Of a DNA stretch of 64,000 bases, positions 13,011 through 64,000 are shown piece after piece. The notes below the pieces were generated by a model. It had not been told where the DNA came from. It worked only from the letters and a program-made list of their open reading frames with translations, and searched no databases. A program made the position numbers and the translations under genes. Location: positions 2,940,578 to 3,004,577 of the forward strand of contig OU744450.1 of the NCBI GenBank assembly GCA_916610825.1, given 5' to 3'. This stretch comes from Haliclystus octoradiatus. Lineage: Eukaryota > Cnidaria > Staurozoa > Stauromedusae > Haliclystidae. Within the stretch, counting starts at the first letter, position 1. The number at the start of each line of letters is the position of its first letter.

Positions 13011-13034
13011 AATCATCATCATCATCATCATCAT
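13011..13034. repeat. ATC microsatellite
   Basis: Eight perfect ATC triplets lie in the intergenic region upstream of CLUH. Confidence 0.9.
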
Positions 13035-13449
13035 GGTCAACGTATATTCAACACCTGATCAATTTGGAGCTTTTTTTCACAGGATTGCACATAATAAGAA
13101 AAATATAATAACAGGTTATAATGAGTTATAGTAGAAAAGAGAATCATTTACAGAGAGAATAATATATATAAAATCGAATTGCTCGATTTTAATATTGACC
13201 TGCTGGTCGACTACTAAACCTTCACTAAACCTTCATATAAGAAAATTATCCAAGACATAAAGAACAGAGAATATTTTATAGAATTTCAGGAGGACACACT
13301 CAGGAGCAAGCACCCCTTTGGAGGTTGATTACAAATTCTTAAGCAAACGTTAAACATTTGAAAATAGAACAGAATAGAATATAATATATTTGTCAAAAAT
13401 TAAATGGTGTAAAAAATTGACAGGCAAATAATGGGAAGTACAACTTCCA

Positions 13450-13925
13450 CTTAAATAGAGCCTACAAATGATTTATGCATGATTAATAAATGAATAATCA
13501 GAGATATTGATACAGTATATTGTTCAGAGCTGAACAAAACTAATTTTTTTTTAATATTTCGATAAGTCAACCTTTGATAATCGATTGCTAAAAATGATAG
13601 GATTTTTGCTGTCACAACGCTATCAGGCAATGAGTTCCAAACATTGACAACACGATGAGAAAAGGCAGAACCAATGGTGACATTTATTACTTTGGTTGAT
13701 TCCAAAATTAGAGAATGACCTCTCCTTAACGTGTATTTTGTTTTTGGTTTCATTGAAAAAATACTATTTACATCGACGTCAACAAAGCCATGTAACATTT
13801 TGAAAGTAATTGTAAGATCCGTTCTTAATCGACGTAATTCCAGTGACTCTAATTGAAGGACAGTAAGGCGATCAGAGTAATTTGTGAAGGCTATATTTGC
13901 TAATTTACAGAGTCGTTTAGTAAAT
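13450..13925 (-). mobile_element. 5'-truncated LINE 3' end (RT C-terminus)
   Basis: On the minus strand the translation reads RFTKRLCKLANIAFTNYSDR, then LELRRLRTDLTITFKMLHG, RRGHSLILES and FSHRVVNVWNSLPDSVV, the standard tail of CR1-like LINE ORF2 proteins. Upstream RT and endonuclease parts are absent, as expected for incomplete reverse transcription. Confidence 0.82.
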
Positions 13926-15687
13926 CTCTACTGCAATGGATCTGGAATATATATTTTCATCATATATAATATAATCTGTCTATCTGTCCCATCTAGTTGA
14001 TCCCGACCTCTTACATTCATCGGTCTGTAATGTTTTGCAGATCCCCATTCATCAGATATCCTAGATATACACGGAGACCGATTATTTATCCAGATTAATT
14101 TCCCGATTATACAACCTCGCAAAATCTCATCATCAGCCTCTCCATAACGGTCAACCTTGTGTCCACGTGAGATCTTTCGTAACTTTTAGACCATCGAAGC
14201 ATGCAAGTTTGAAAATTCAAACGTTTCTTTTGGTTACTTTATAGAGTTGCTATTCTTATTTAATCATCAATAATCAAAGGATATTTTATTTGGATAAATA
14301 AGGTAAACTAATGCTATTTCCTATTTACTATCCATGTTAAAATGAGCAGCTGTGCAGCATTGAATTTTGCACACAACGACATTTCCATATACCTACCTGT
14401 ATCCTGCATTTCAATGCTATTAATTATATTTGGTCATGATATTTATACAGCTATCTTGAAATCATAAGATGCACGAATTCTATTCCTCAGCAAGATACCT
14501 ATTTGTTTGCTTTGTCAATTTATCGTGCCTGTTTATGTTAGAATAACACATGTCAGATATTGCTGGACCCCTACGCTACCTAATATTGACCTTACGATAT
14601 ACTGTAGGTTAGCCTACTTCTAGTTCAAACTGGAATCCTTGAGATATCAAATCACGGAATTGAAACATTTATATTACGAAGAACCGTATAATATACATTA
14701 CTAGATGTAAGCTATATTACGGAAAGTCATATCAAAGAAATTATTTAAAAACGGTGTATCGTAGAACAAATGTCATGTCAACCTTACCTAGTTAATTAAG
14801 CTAGGCCGGCGTCGCTTATATCTAGAAATTTTGTTAGTTTTAGCGAAACGGTTATATTCTTAGGTTGTTTACCTTGCAAACATGCTTGGTAGTAATTTCC
14901 AATTCATTGAATGTTTTACAAGTTCCTTGCATGCTACGTATAAAGTATAATAAATATCTATTTAATATTTACGCTATCGCCTATGTTTTTGTTGATGATT
15001 TCGTTATGCAACGTAGCTTAAATATCGGACATAAATATTGGGACATCTTGTTGAAAAGGAAGAGTTATTCCAGCTTATTTTCGAATTCTTTCTTTTATGA
15101 ATACTGTAATACATATATTTGTTTATCAATAATTTGAAAATTAGATAATTGATTTTCTGATTGATATAAAATTTTTGTCTTTTATAAATTTATCAAGATA
15201 ATTTAAATTAAAAAAAATAGTCAATATTCTTTCATCAGTCGACCACGTTTTCTACAAAAACATATGGTTCAAAGGATTAAGTTGCTATTTACCAATATGA
15301 TATTGGTTGCTATTTTAAATCTGATTAATGGTGGAAGTAGAAGGTTGTTATTAAGGATGAAATCCCAAATTTAAAAATAGGGAGACTCAAAATATAAAAC
15401 CCCATAGGCTCAGGCTACCCCCTGCCCCTTGTAATAATAGAAATTTGTTGTTAGTACTACTACACCTTACACTCTCTCACAATCACATTTTCACACAATA
15501 AACACAACAAATCCCTGGAGGCTATTTTCATATATTTCCATATTTTCAATATGTCCTGAACTAAATTTTAACAAAAATAATTAATATTAATAATTAAAAG
15601 AGTTTCGAATGACCAGCAGCCTTTGCTTTGTTTTGTTGTTTTGATTACAAGAAACGAGGCTAATCCTCTGGAAAGTGACATCAGCTC

Positions 15688-16946
15688 GGTAGAGACGAAT
15701 GGTCACCCCATACAGTCTCTGACGTCACATCTCCAAAACGAGACTACCCTTTGGATTGTATTTCCTTTGAATCTCATCAAATCCGAATTCACTCACAACT
15801 CAATCAAACTATTTGACTGGCATGGCGGTCCACAATTTTAACAAATGTCCTTCATTTTATTTTGTCACCATACCGCCAATTGATTTGGAATAATTATTAA
15901 ATAGATTACTTGTTTTTGTTGTCGATGGATTTAAGTTTTGTAAAATGGGATATTTTGCTGTACTGATGCTACGTATTTATTATTCAATTTATTTGTAAGA
16001 CTGATTATGAAGACAGAATTTAGAAAGCGACGTAACAATTAATGCCTACAGATTGGACTATTTTCAAGTCTATTATAGCAAGATATTATCTGTAATTGCT
16101 ACAAATAATGTTTTCGGCTTTATTACTATACTACCCAGGTAATATATAGGATCATATCCATGATTGCAAGGAACTATTATAATGAGTGAGCATTCAGTTC
16201 GAGAAAGCGCGCCTTTTTGCGCCATTATTTTACCACAACTTTTTGAAAAGAAAGCGGAAGAAATTTAATTTGGATGTCATAAGTGACCAAACAACAGGCA
16301 ATGCCTATAGAAACACGGTTTTACTTCCCTCCAATAGCAATCGATAGTGAGAAAAATTAAACTAACATATTTACTCGAAAATATCTGATTCATAATTTGA
16401 TACTTATTTGATTTATGCCATCTTTTTTGTGGGGATCACTATTCACGAATCAATTTATTTCAAAACAAAAGTGAAATGTAAACACTGTTCATTTTGTTAC
16501 AATTGCTTGAATACTTATCAAACGTATAACACCATATATAATGCATAGCTTTGATGTTTGAGCTGGGATGAAAACGGCCTTGACAGGAAGGAGGATGAAG
16601 TTTGGCTTCCAGTATGTGAAAAATTGTTCCAAATAAATAATTACTTGTACATCATATAAAACTTAACATCCACAATGTTGATGCAAGGTTCAATAAAGTA
16701 GCACTACAAAAATTGCAAAATATGTAATAAAAATTTGATTGTAAATAAAGTCAAAGTTGGTGACAGTTGTTAGAAAAACTGTTTTATCGCCATGACAGTT
16801 CGACAAGATCTTTCAAATATTATTTCGGATTTGACTCCGGAAGTGAAGTTCAGAATTTCAGATACAGAAAGACTTCAATCTTAATAGTGACCTCGTTTTG
16901 GAGATGTGACGTCAGAGACTGTATAGGGTGACCATTCATCTCTACC
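15688..16946. mobile_element. Pair of 55-bp inverted repeats bounding 1.15 kb
   Basis: 15688-15742 and 16892-16946 are inverted copies with about two mismatches and contain TCTGACGTCACATCTCC. The interior has no coding signal. A DNA-transposon remnant is likely, but no target duplication was identified. Confidence 0.6.
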
Positions 16947-18237
16947 CATCAGCTCCCACGTCTGGTGTATCAATTTCAGTTTTGAATATATCTCAATTCT
17001 TATTTGTCGAATCGCAAAGTCTATGGCTATTATAGATGTATGTATGTATTTTTGTAGCACAATGGCCAACAAATGTATACGGCGGATAATAGCCTAGCAG
17101 AATGGGAGTCACAGTCCGACTATCTGTCTGAGAAGTTTGACGCAAATCAAAACAACTTGGATAAAATGTACTTTCAAATCAACACTAATTAAATTCATAT
17201 GATTCTAAATTTTACAATTTACGTGCATAAAATACTACAAAAAAACAATGCAATATAAAACATACATATGTATGTAACTACCTCATTTTAGACGAAGCCT
17301 ACGTGTTTACAAACATATTTTTGAGTCAATGATCAAAGTAGGCCTATCCATATTAAAAAACGAATTCACCTGGTGTTATAATTTCATGTTGTTTCAATGA
17401 TAAATTTTGATTTTGAATGCTAAAAATCTCTTCCTGTTCTTTCGATCCCCAATATTCTTGCATCAAATAAACACTAACATGAAATTTTGAATCAGTCGAA
17501 TTCAGTTGTAGTTTTCAACTCTGTTTTCCGTCCTCAATTCGTATGATGCTAGTAGCAAGTAAATTGATTTTTGTGGTACACATTTCTTCAAGCGTCAAAA
17601 GCCCAAAAACAGCCCTTACGGCGTCCACCTCTATTGCTCTTGTAACTTTCCAAACCAGTTCGTTGATAAATAACTTGGCAGAGATGCTTCCATATTTGTT
17701 TGACAAAATTTTTTGCAAGATCGCGTGTGTATGCAAAGGAGACACAAAGGCGGGCCGTGTATCATGAAAACGAGTGATTAAAATCTGGGTCCAGATTTCA
17801 AAGACAGAAATATGCAAAGGCTGCTGGTCATTTTATGGTTTTTAAAATAATTCAAATCAAATTTCTTGGATTGAAATTATCCCTGCGATTTCTTGAATAT
17901 AGAGTGATAGTGGTTCAATAGGCTATACCAATCTAGCTCAGACATTTCAGACTTCTCATACTTTGGTAAATTTATCAAACTATTCTGGATTTCAGACTAT
18001 TTTTGAATTTATATGCTCATTTCTGCTAGCTAAATATAATATTGTTAAATATATAAGCATCCCTTGCTACAATTACAAAGGTAGCCTAGACTGAAAACTC
18101 TGCTTTCTCTCGAGTAACGGAAATAGTAGCTGTAAGTTTCTGCTGCGTTTATGTCTATAACTGGTTTTTATATGACATCTTAAAGCCACTCTGTTATAGT
18201 CCAGATGCCAAGTACAGTCAACACTAACAGCCTTGCA

Positions 18238-18410
18238 ATCCGTAAAAGTAATGTAGACGCTGTCGCCCTACCGAAGGCACCGGTACCACTCCTCTATTTC
18301 TAGATGAGTGGCTTTTTTCGCTGAGAGCAATGATTTTAAACGCTCTTTGTTGATCTCAGCTGCGACACTGCAGATCAATTTCAAGAGATTTCATGGCAGA
18401 TAGGTCTTCA
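18238..18410 (-). mobile_element. SINE family A, 3' part only
   Basis: It matches the 3' half of the SINE body (CGCCCTACCGAAGGCACC through GATTTCATGGCAGATAGG) and then diverges. It lies 340 bases upstream of the CLUH start. Confidence 0.8.
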
Positions 18411-18729
18411 TTTCATTCCGTGCCTAACGCACAGTTTAATACAAGTCGCAAGCCCTAAACCCATCCATTCAAACCCTTATTGTTTCTGTAATATGCTCTT
18501 CTCATCTCGCGGAGGAAATTGATATATTTGATTTACGTTATGATGGTCGTCGATGGAAAATCAACCAATCAAACTGTTTATCTGCAACCTTGTTTCGAAA
18601 TCTTATAAATGATTTTGTTGTCAAAGGCAAATTTGTATAAATGGAATGAAACTCATTGCCAATTTTTCCTTTTACTCTATAAACTAGATTACCCTAGGCC
18701 TACTAAATATATTTCAATGATGAAAAATT

Positions 18730-18746
18730 TCAATTGTTGTTGTAGA
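18730..18746 (+). promoter_or_regulatory. Splice acceptor one base before the CLUH start codon (possible trans-splice site)
   Basis: A T-rich tract ends in TTGTTGTAG at 18745, one base before ATG at 18747. It could be the acceptor of a cis intron in the 5' UTR or a spliced-leader acceptor. No upstream 5' exon is recognisable, so the sequence alone cannot decide. Confidence 0.5.
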
Positions 18747-59595
<40,849 letters not shown>

Positions 59596-60768
59596 CTCTT
59601 GCTATGATGAAAATTATCAATTCAAACAATCAATGAAGTCATACGGATTTGGTATTTAGATTTACAGACCTGAACAAGAAGGATACCAAAGAGAATAGCA
59701 AAAACAGTATAACAAGCCTTCTTAATTATAGTTATCAACCATGGCTAAAACTGTCAGATCAATGTCTACATAAATGTTAAAATTTTGCAAATTTAATTTT
59801 AAGAAACGCTTCACAGATGTTGTTCACAGATTTTTAAATATTTCGCAATGAGATAATGTTTAATTGTACACTATATTCTGATTTGTTGTTGATATTTTTT
59901 ATTAAGACAGCCACTGTTCTGTGAGGAATAGATGACAAATACATGATGTAATTCAACGCATAAATAATTATTTTTACAATTTTTATGGTTGGATCACATT
60001 ATACTGTACGGTATATGGGAATTAAGTGTTCTATCTCGATTAGAGGTCTGCATCGGATCAAGTTGGATTCGGATCAGATTCAAAGACCTCTTAATTTTGA
60101 TAGATATATCATATATGCATTAATTTCACAAGTTAGTCCAATAGTATCCTGTGTAAAAATCCTCCTGAATTGCAACAAAAAATTTTTCACAATAACATAT
60201 CCTCATTTTCAGAAGTCTATGCTTGAAAAATTATATAATTTCTGTGTGACATATACTGTCAGTAGATATAAACATATTATTTAATACACATTAACGAGCT
60301 TATATAATTACTAACTTGATTTTGTATATGCAAATACATCTAGTTTAGAATATTGCAACCCAAGCTTAGACTAAACATTTCGCTGTTTCTTGATGTCTGG
60401 TTGGGAAAAAAGATAACTTTCATAAATTAATGGTTCTCTATTGTTTCAACTAGTTAGTGGTGTAGAGCTATAGTCAGTATTTTTCATAAATAGCAAATCA
60501 GCAATGTCTAGTAATTTATTTCATAATGAGCTACCAAAATTATGTATCTTAGTACAAAACGGTCACTTAGACAGGTAACCGAAAGTTGTGGTTTGATTTT
60601 AAAGGTAGTCAGCCTCTTATACGCCGCAGTCCCCATGCTGCCTGCCCAAAAATCAAAACACAAAATGAGAGTGAAGTTATGTGGGAAGAAATATAACTTA
60701 TCCAATTAATTTGAGCAGCATGAAATGTATTTGTTAAAGCAAGAAAACAGTTGGCAGAATAATAAGTG
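59596..60768. other. CLUH 3' UTR and CLUH-MBD4 intergenic DNA
   Basis: AT-rich with no coding signal. A short palindromic block near 60045-60095 (GGTCTGCATCGGATC ... GATTCAAAGACC) resembles decayed repeats near 12650 and 25440-25500. No canonical AATAAA was found close to the CLUH stop. Confidence 0.55.
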
Positions 60769-63193
60769 ATGGCTCTAGAGAAAAGGATGATATCTTTTGA
60801 AGAACCTATCACTCCAAGTAGAAGGCCTGCAAAGAGGAATTCTGCAGAACCTGAAATCGTTTCAAATCATTTCAATGTCTCTCCAAAGAAAGCAAGATGC
60901 CTTAAAAAAGTTGGCTTAAAAGATAATCAAGACATAATTAGAACAGAATATGTTGATCATTTGAAAAACATTCATATTATTCATCCTTCGCTGCATGGTT
61001 TACATGAAATTATAAATTATACTCCACCAAAATCACCTTTTTGTCTTATCCAAGAACAATTATTTCATGATCCATGGCGACTACTTATTGCTACAATTTT
61101 TTTACATAAAACAACTGGGAAATTAGCAATACCAATTATGTGGAATTTTTTCAAAAGATGGCCAAATCCACAAAGTTTGACTGAGGAAGATAATGTCGAA
61201 ATCTCTGGTGAGTTGTTCAGTTGTTGTTGAAACTTGAGACAGGTATTTTCCATACATTTAATTGTAGCACCAATTTTAGATTACAAATGTAAATATTGCA
61301 AGCCTTGCAATCTCGCTGAACATAGTTTCATCAATATTAGCTGAAACTGCGTAGGCAGGCATGTCTGATAAATCCATGTACTATTGTCTAATTTAATTCT
61401 TGAAATAAAACTTTCATTTAAAAATTCTTAATTATTAATTTAATAACATGCCTGAAAAAATTGTTGGATTCTGATTGGCTTAAAAGAGAAGTGCAATTTC
61501 GGGGTAATTCCTGTACAAATAATGGAAATCAAATCCAAATTGCACTGCAGTGCAAAAAAATGAAATTCGAATATGATTGGCCGATAGAACAATCAAATTA
61601 AAATAAGCCAATGAAATTAGAGTTCGATTATTATAGTAGCCTATTGGTATAGTGACGACAAAATTCCAAAATTACCATATCAACTCGTATAACAAAAACA
61701 GGTTCGGAAAAGCAACCAATCACTCTTGCAATTCAAACTTGACGTCACAATTAAGAATTTTTAATTCGACCAGAAGCGATCATAAATATAAACTTATGTG
61801 GAAGAAAAACGTGCTAGCTATTGTACAGAACAGTTTCAGAACAGAAGGTACACAATTTCTATATGGTGCACTTGTGTCATGGTGGATAGATTGGTCGAGA
61901 GGGAACTGCATTGTGAGTGGCTGCGGATCATCGTTGCGCATTGACAATCGAGACCTGTCTGCCATCAAATCTGTTGAAATTGATCTGCATTGTCGCGGCT
62001 GAGATCAGTAAAGAGCGTTTTAACAGCTATTGATAAATTCATTCATACCAATTAAAAACTCAAAGACGTGTTGTTATTATGGACGAATGCACAATAGCTA
62101 TCATTATCATATTTCACTCACTCGTTAAGAACATTATGACGCAACTTAACTTTAAATCTCGGTGTTTCAAGATTTGAAATTGTCAATTTTTCAAATGCTC
62201 AAAATTGGTCAAAAAATAGTTATCTGTCTATCGAAAAAACTTGGCAAATTTATCACAAGGCACTTTGTACAACATGGTTTAAACTTTTAAACAATTAAAA
62301 TTTATCCTATTGAGCAGAAGAAGAAACCTGTTTTAAAACATAACCATTGTAGTTGGTTGCTAGCTAGCCGCCTGATTTTGCACATGTCTTCCGCTATTTA
62401 GGATTGCAACTCTTATCAAACCATGTGGGCCTACTGTGGGCCTACTCTGATTATCATGGTTAGTCAAAATATTCTCTTAATCCTTCTCAATTTTACCATA
62501 ACATAAGCAAAATAATGTAGACTGTGTCGCCCTACCAAAGGCACCCGTACCACTCCTTTATTTCTCGATGATTGGCTCTTTTCGCAAAGAGCAATGATTG
62601 TAAATGCTCTTTGAGTCTTTATTTATCTCAGCGGCAATATTGCAGATCAATTTCAACATATTTCATGGTAGATAGGCCTTGATTGTCAATGCGCAACGAT
62701 GTGCCGCAGCTACTCACAATGCAATTCCCTCTAGACCATTCCATCCGCCATCGGAAGATGGTACTCATTTGATGATTCAGATAAAGTCAAGGCTGAGTTG
62801 ACCTTTGGGGGATTTGAACCACAGTCGATCAGATATAAACCGGTCTTTAGTTTGGTTGCTCTGCCATCTGAGCTAATCCTCCTCACCATAACATAACATT
62901 AAATATTTTCTTCTATCTGATTGAGCATCTGATCTTTTCTAGGCTTGCTAAAACCACTTGGTTTATATCGTAAAAGAGCTCAAATTATTTTACAATTTTC
63001 AAAAGAATTTTATAAGAAACATTGGTTATACCCAAAAGAATTATTTGGAATCGGAAAATATGGGGATGATAGTTATCGAATATTTTGTTTGGGGGAATGG
63101 AGAGATGTAACCCCTAACGATCATAAACTTAATCAGTATCATGAATGGATTACAGAACAAGACAGACTTGATTTACTGCACCTTAATGAATAG
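60769..63193 (+). CDS. MBD4: MBD4-type G/T mismatch DNA glycosylase, two exons, no MBD domain seen
   Basis: MBD4 is a nuclear HhH-GPD glycosylase that removes T or U opposite G, chiefly at deaminated CpG, and starts base-excision repair. Exons 60769-61207 and 62943-63193 (TAG) join in frame to 229 residues. About residues 1-75 are basic and poorly conserved. The catalytic domain follows: [61 protein letters not shown], then [10 protein letters not shown]. The aspartate before SYRIF (residue 189) matches the human catalytic Asp560, and the FGIGKYG segment fits the HhH hairpin. Human MBD4 is 580 residues with an N-terminal methyl-CpG-binding domain. None is visible here, so this looks like a stand-alone glycosylase unless more 5' exons exist. 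The single intron holds two SINE copies. Confidence 0.95.
61878..62026 (+). mobile_element. SINE family A, internal fragment
   Basis: Diverged match to the mid-body (GAGGGAACTGCATTGTGAGT through GTCGCGGCTGAGATC). It is the second family member in the MBD4 intron, in opposite orientation to the 62.5-kb copy. Confidence 0.75.
62510..62883 (-). mobile_element. SINE family A, full-length copy in the MBD4 intron
   Basis: Full head and body, with ACCATAACATAA on both flanks as a 12-bp target duplication. It ends about 60 bases before MBD4 exon 2. Confidence 0.9.
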
Positions 63194-64000
63194 TTTTAAT
63201 AATCAAATATAATATTGCAAGCATGTTTTATATGAAACATAACTCATATTTGTATTAATTGAACAACATCATTATGATTTTTATCCATACAACTATTGCA
63301 GCCATTATTGCATACTACGTTATCGTTGGGACCTTGTAAAAATAGCAACCACTGTGTGAAACATTTCATGAGTTCATCAAATTGCCGCTATGTGTTCATA
63401 AACTTCTCATGAACTGGTTCATGGATGGTTCATAAAATTCTCAAATGAAATGTCTATGAGAATTTATGCAATTTCCTGTTCATAAATTGTTCATGAACAC
63501 AGCTGATTGTATAGCACAAAAAAAAGTTTGTCCAAAATAATTTTTTTTTTAATCTTTAACTATTTTACCATTTCTATAGCGATTTTTTATGCATTTCAAC
63601 TAGGAAGGATTTAACCGTAAATTTAACGCCCTTGTAAAAGCTGCCTTGTTGTGATTCTATTGTTTGATTAATTCAACACCACAACTCCTCTTACTGTGTT
63701 TGAATCTTAAGCAATATCAGAAGAAAGTTGATGTTTTTATGATTCAAATTTCAGAGTAAAAATTCAGACTAAAATGTTGAAATGTTCTGGGTTCTTCAGA
63801 ATGCTGAACATTTTTTCAAACTTTTACATGTGGTTACGCTGTATCATCCAGATGTGTAAAATCAAATTTGGAGAATATTCAGAAATCGAAAATATATTGA
63901 TTATTTGTAAGTGCTTTTCAATGGGAAAAAGGCTTACTCTTCAGTTCAAATTAGTGAAAATAGCTAAATTCCTGGTCTAAAATAGCTAGTGTGAAATCCG
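63194..64000. other. Downstream of MBD4
   Basis: MBD4 3' UTR, then a decayed TTCATGAA element (63360-63500) and a decayed CAGGGTCCGAC element (63700-63790). Nothing else seen. Confidence 0.5.

Larger units (their letters stand above)
12601..18746. other. Intergenic region between EIF4ENIF1 and CLUH
   Basis: No exon of a known gene was seen. Contents: a degenerate CCGATAC-rich stretch (12650-12780), a MITE fragment, an ATC microsatellite, LINE tail 13450-13925, the 15688/16892 inverted pair, a decayed CAGACATGAG copy (17945-18030) and a SINE fragment. CLUH promoter and 5' UTR should lie here but could not be marked. Confidence 0.6.

Noticed and set aside
17515-17817. Two overlapping open frames on opposite strands upstream of CLUH
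   Set aside because: No recognisable family, antisense to each other, and lengths reachable by chance.

Overview
The window is animal nuclear DNA. It is AT-rich, has GT-AG introns throughout, and is heavily seeded with short non-autonomous transposons, tRNA-headed SINEs and 5'-truncated LINEs. The three genes I recognise are single-copy animal genes, all on the + strand. I cannot fix the species. Moderate protein divergence from vertebrates, a possible spliced-leader acceptor one base before a start codon, and the repeat mix suggest a marine invertebrate, with a tunicate-like animal as a guess.

Layout. (1) 2138-11824: the 3' two-thirds or so of EIF4ENIF1 (4E-T), 12 exons, with the 5' exons apparently left of the window and a poly(A) signal near 12572. 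(2) About 12.6-18.7 kb: intergenic DNA with a LINE 3' fragment, a 55-bp inverted-repeat pair 1.2 kb apart, and a SINE fragment. (3) 18747-59595: a complete CLUH gene. I could trace 46 coding exons with matching phases; their lengths sum to 3,852 bases (1,283 residues plus stop), close to the usual animal CLUH length. (4) 60769-63193: a two-exon MBD4-type G/T mismatch DNA glycosylase of 229 residues with no methyl-CpG-binding domain in this model. The rest to 64000 is gene-free.

The introns hold most of what is unusual. A roughly 175-bp TA-flanked MITE (ends CAGTGAAACCTG / CAGGTTTGACTG) has about 17 near-full copies plus fragments, many within 20-50 bases of CLUH exons. At least eight other terminal-inverted-repeat families are present. 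These include a hAT-like family with 8-bp target duplications, a 47-bp micro-element with a perfect 8-bp duplication, a 468-bp element whose TAA duplication lies inside a CLUH splice donor, and an 891-bp element with perfect 28-bp ends. A SINE family with a tRNA-like head and a long conserved body has seven copies, one of them between 45-bp direct repeats. A 13-copy 44-bp minisatellite and two long AAT arrays flanking a duplicated retroelement-like tail are also present.

The genes share no pathway as a set. 4E-T acts in translational repression and mRNA decay, CLUH in handling mRNAs for mitochondrial proteins, and MBD4 in base-excision repair. I found no undescribed multi-gene system. The most distinctive signal is the combination of a finely divided CLUH gene with transposons sitting at its intron edges.
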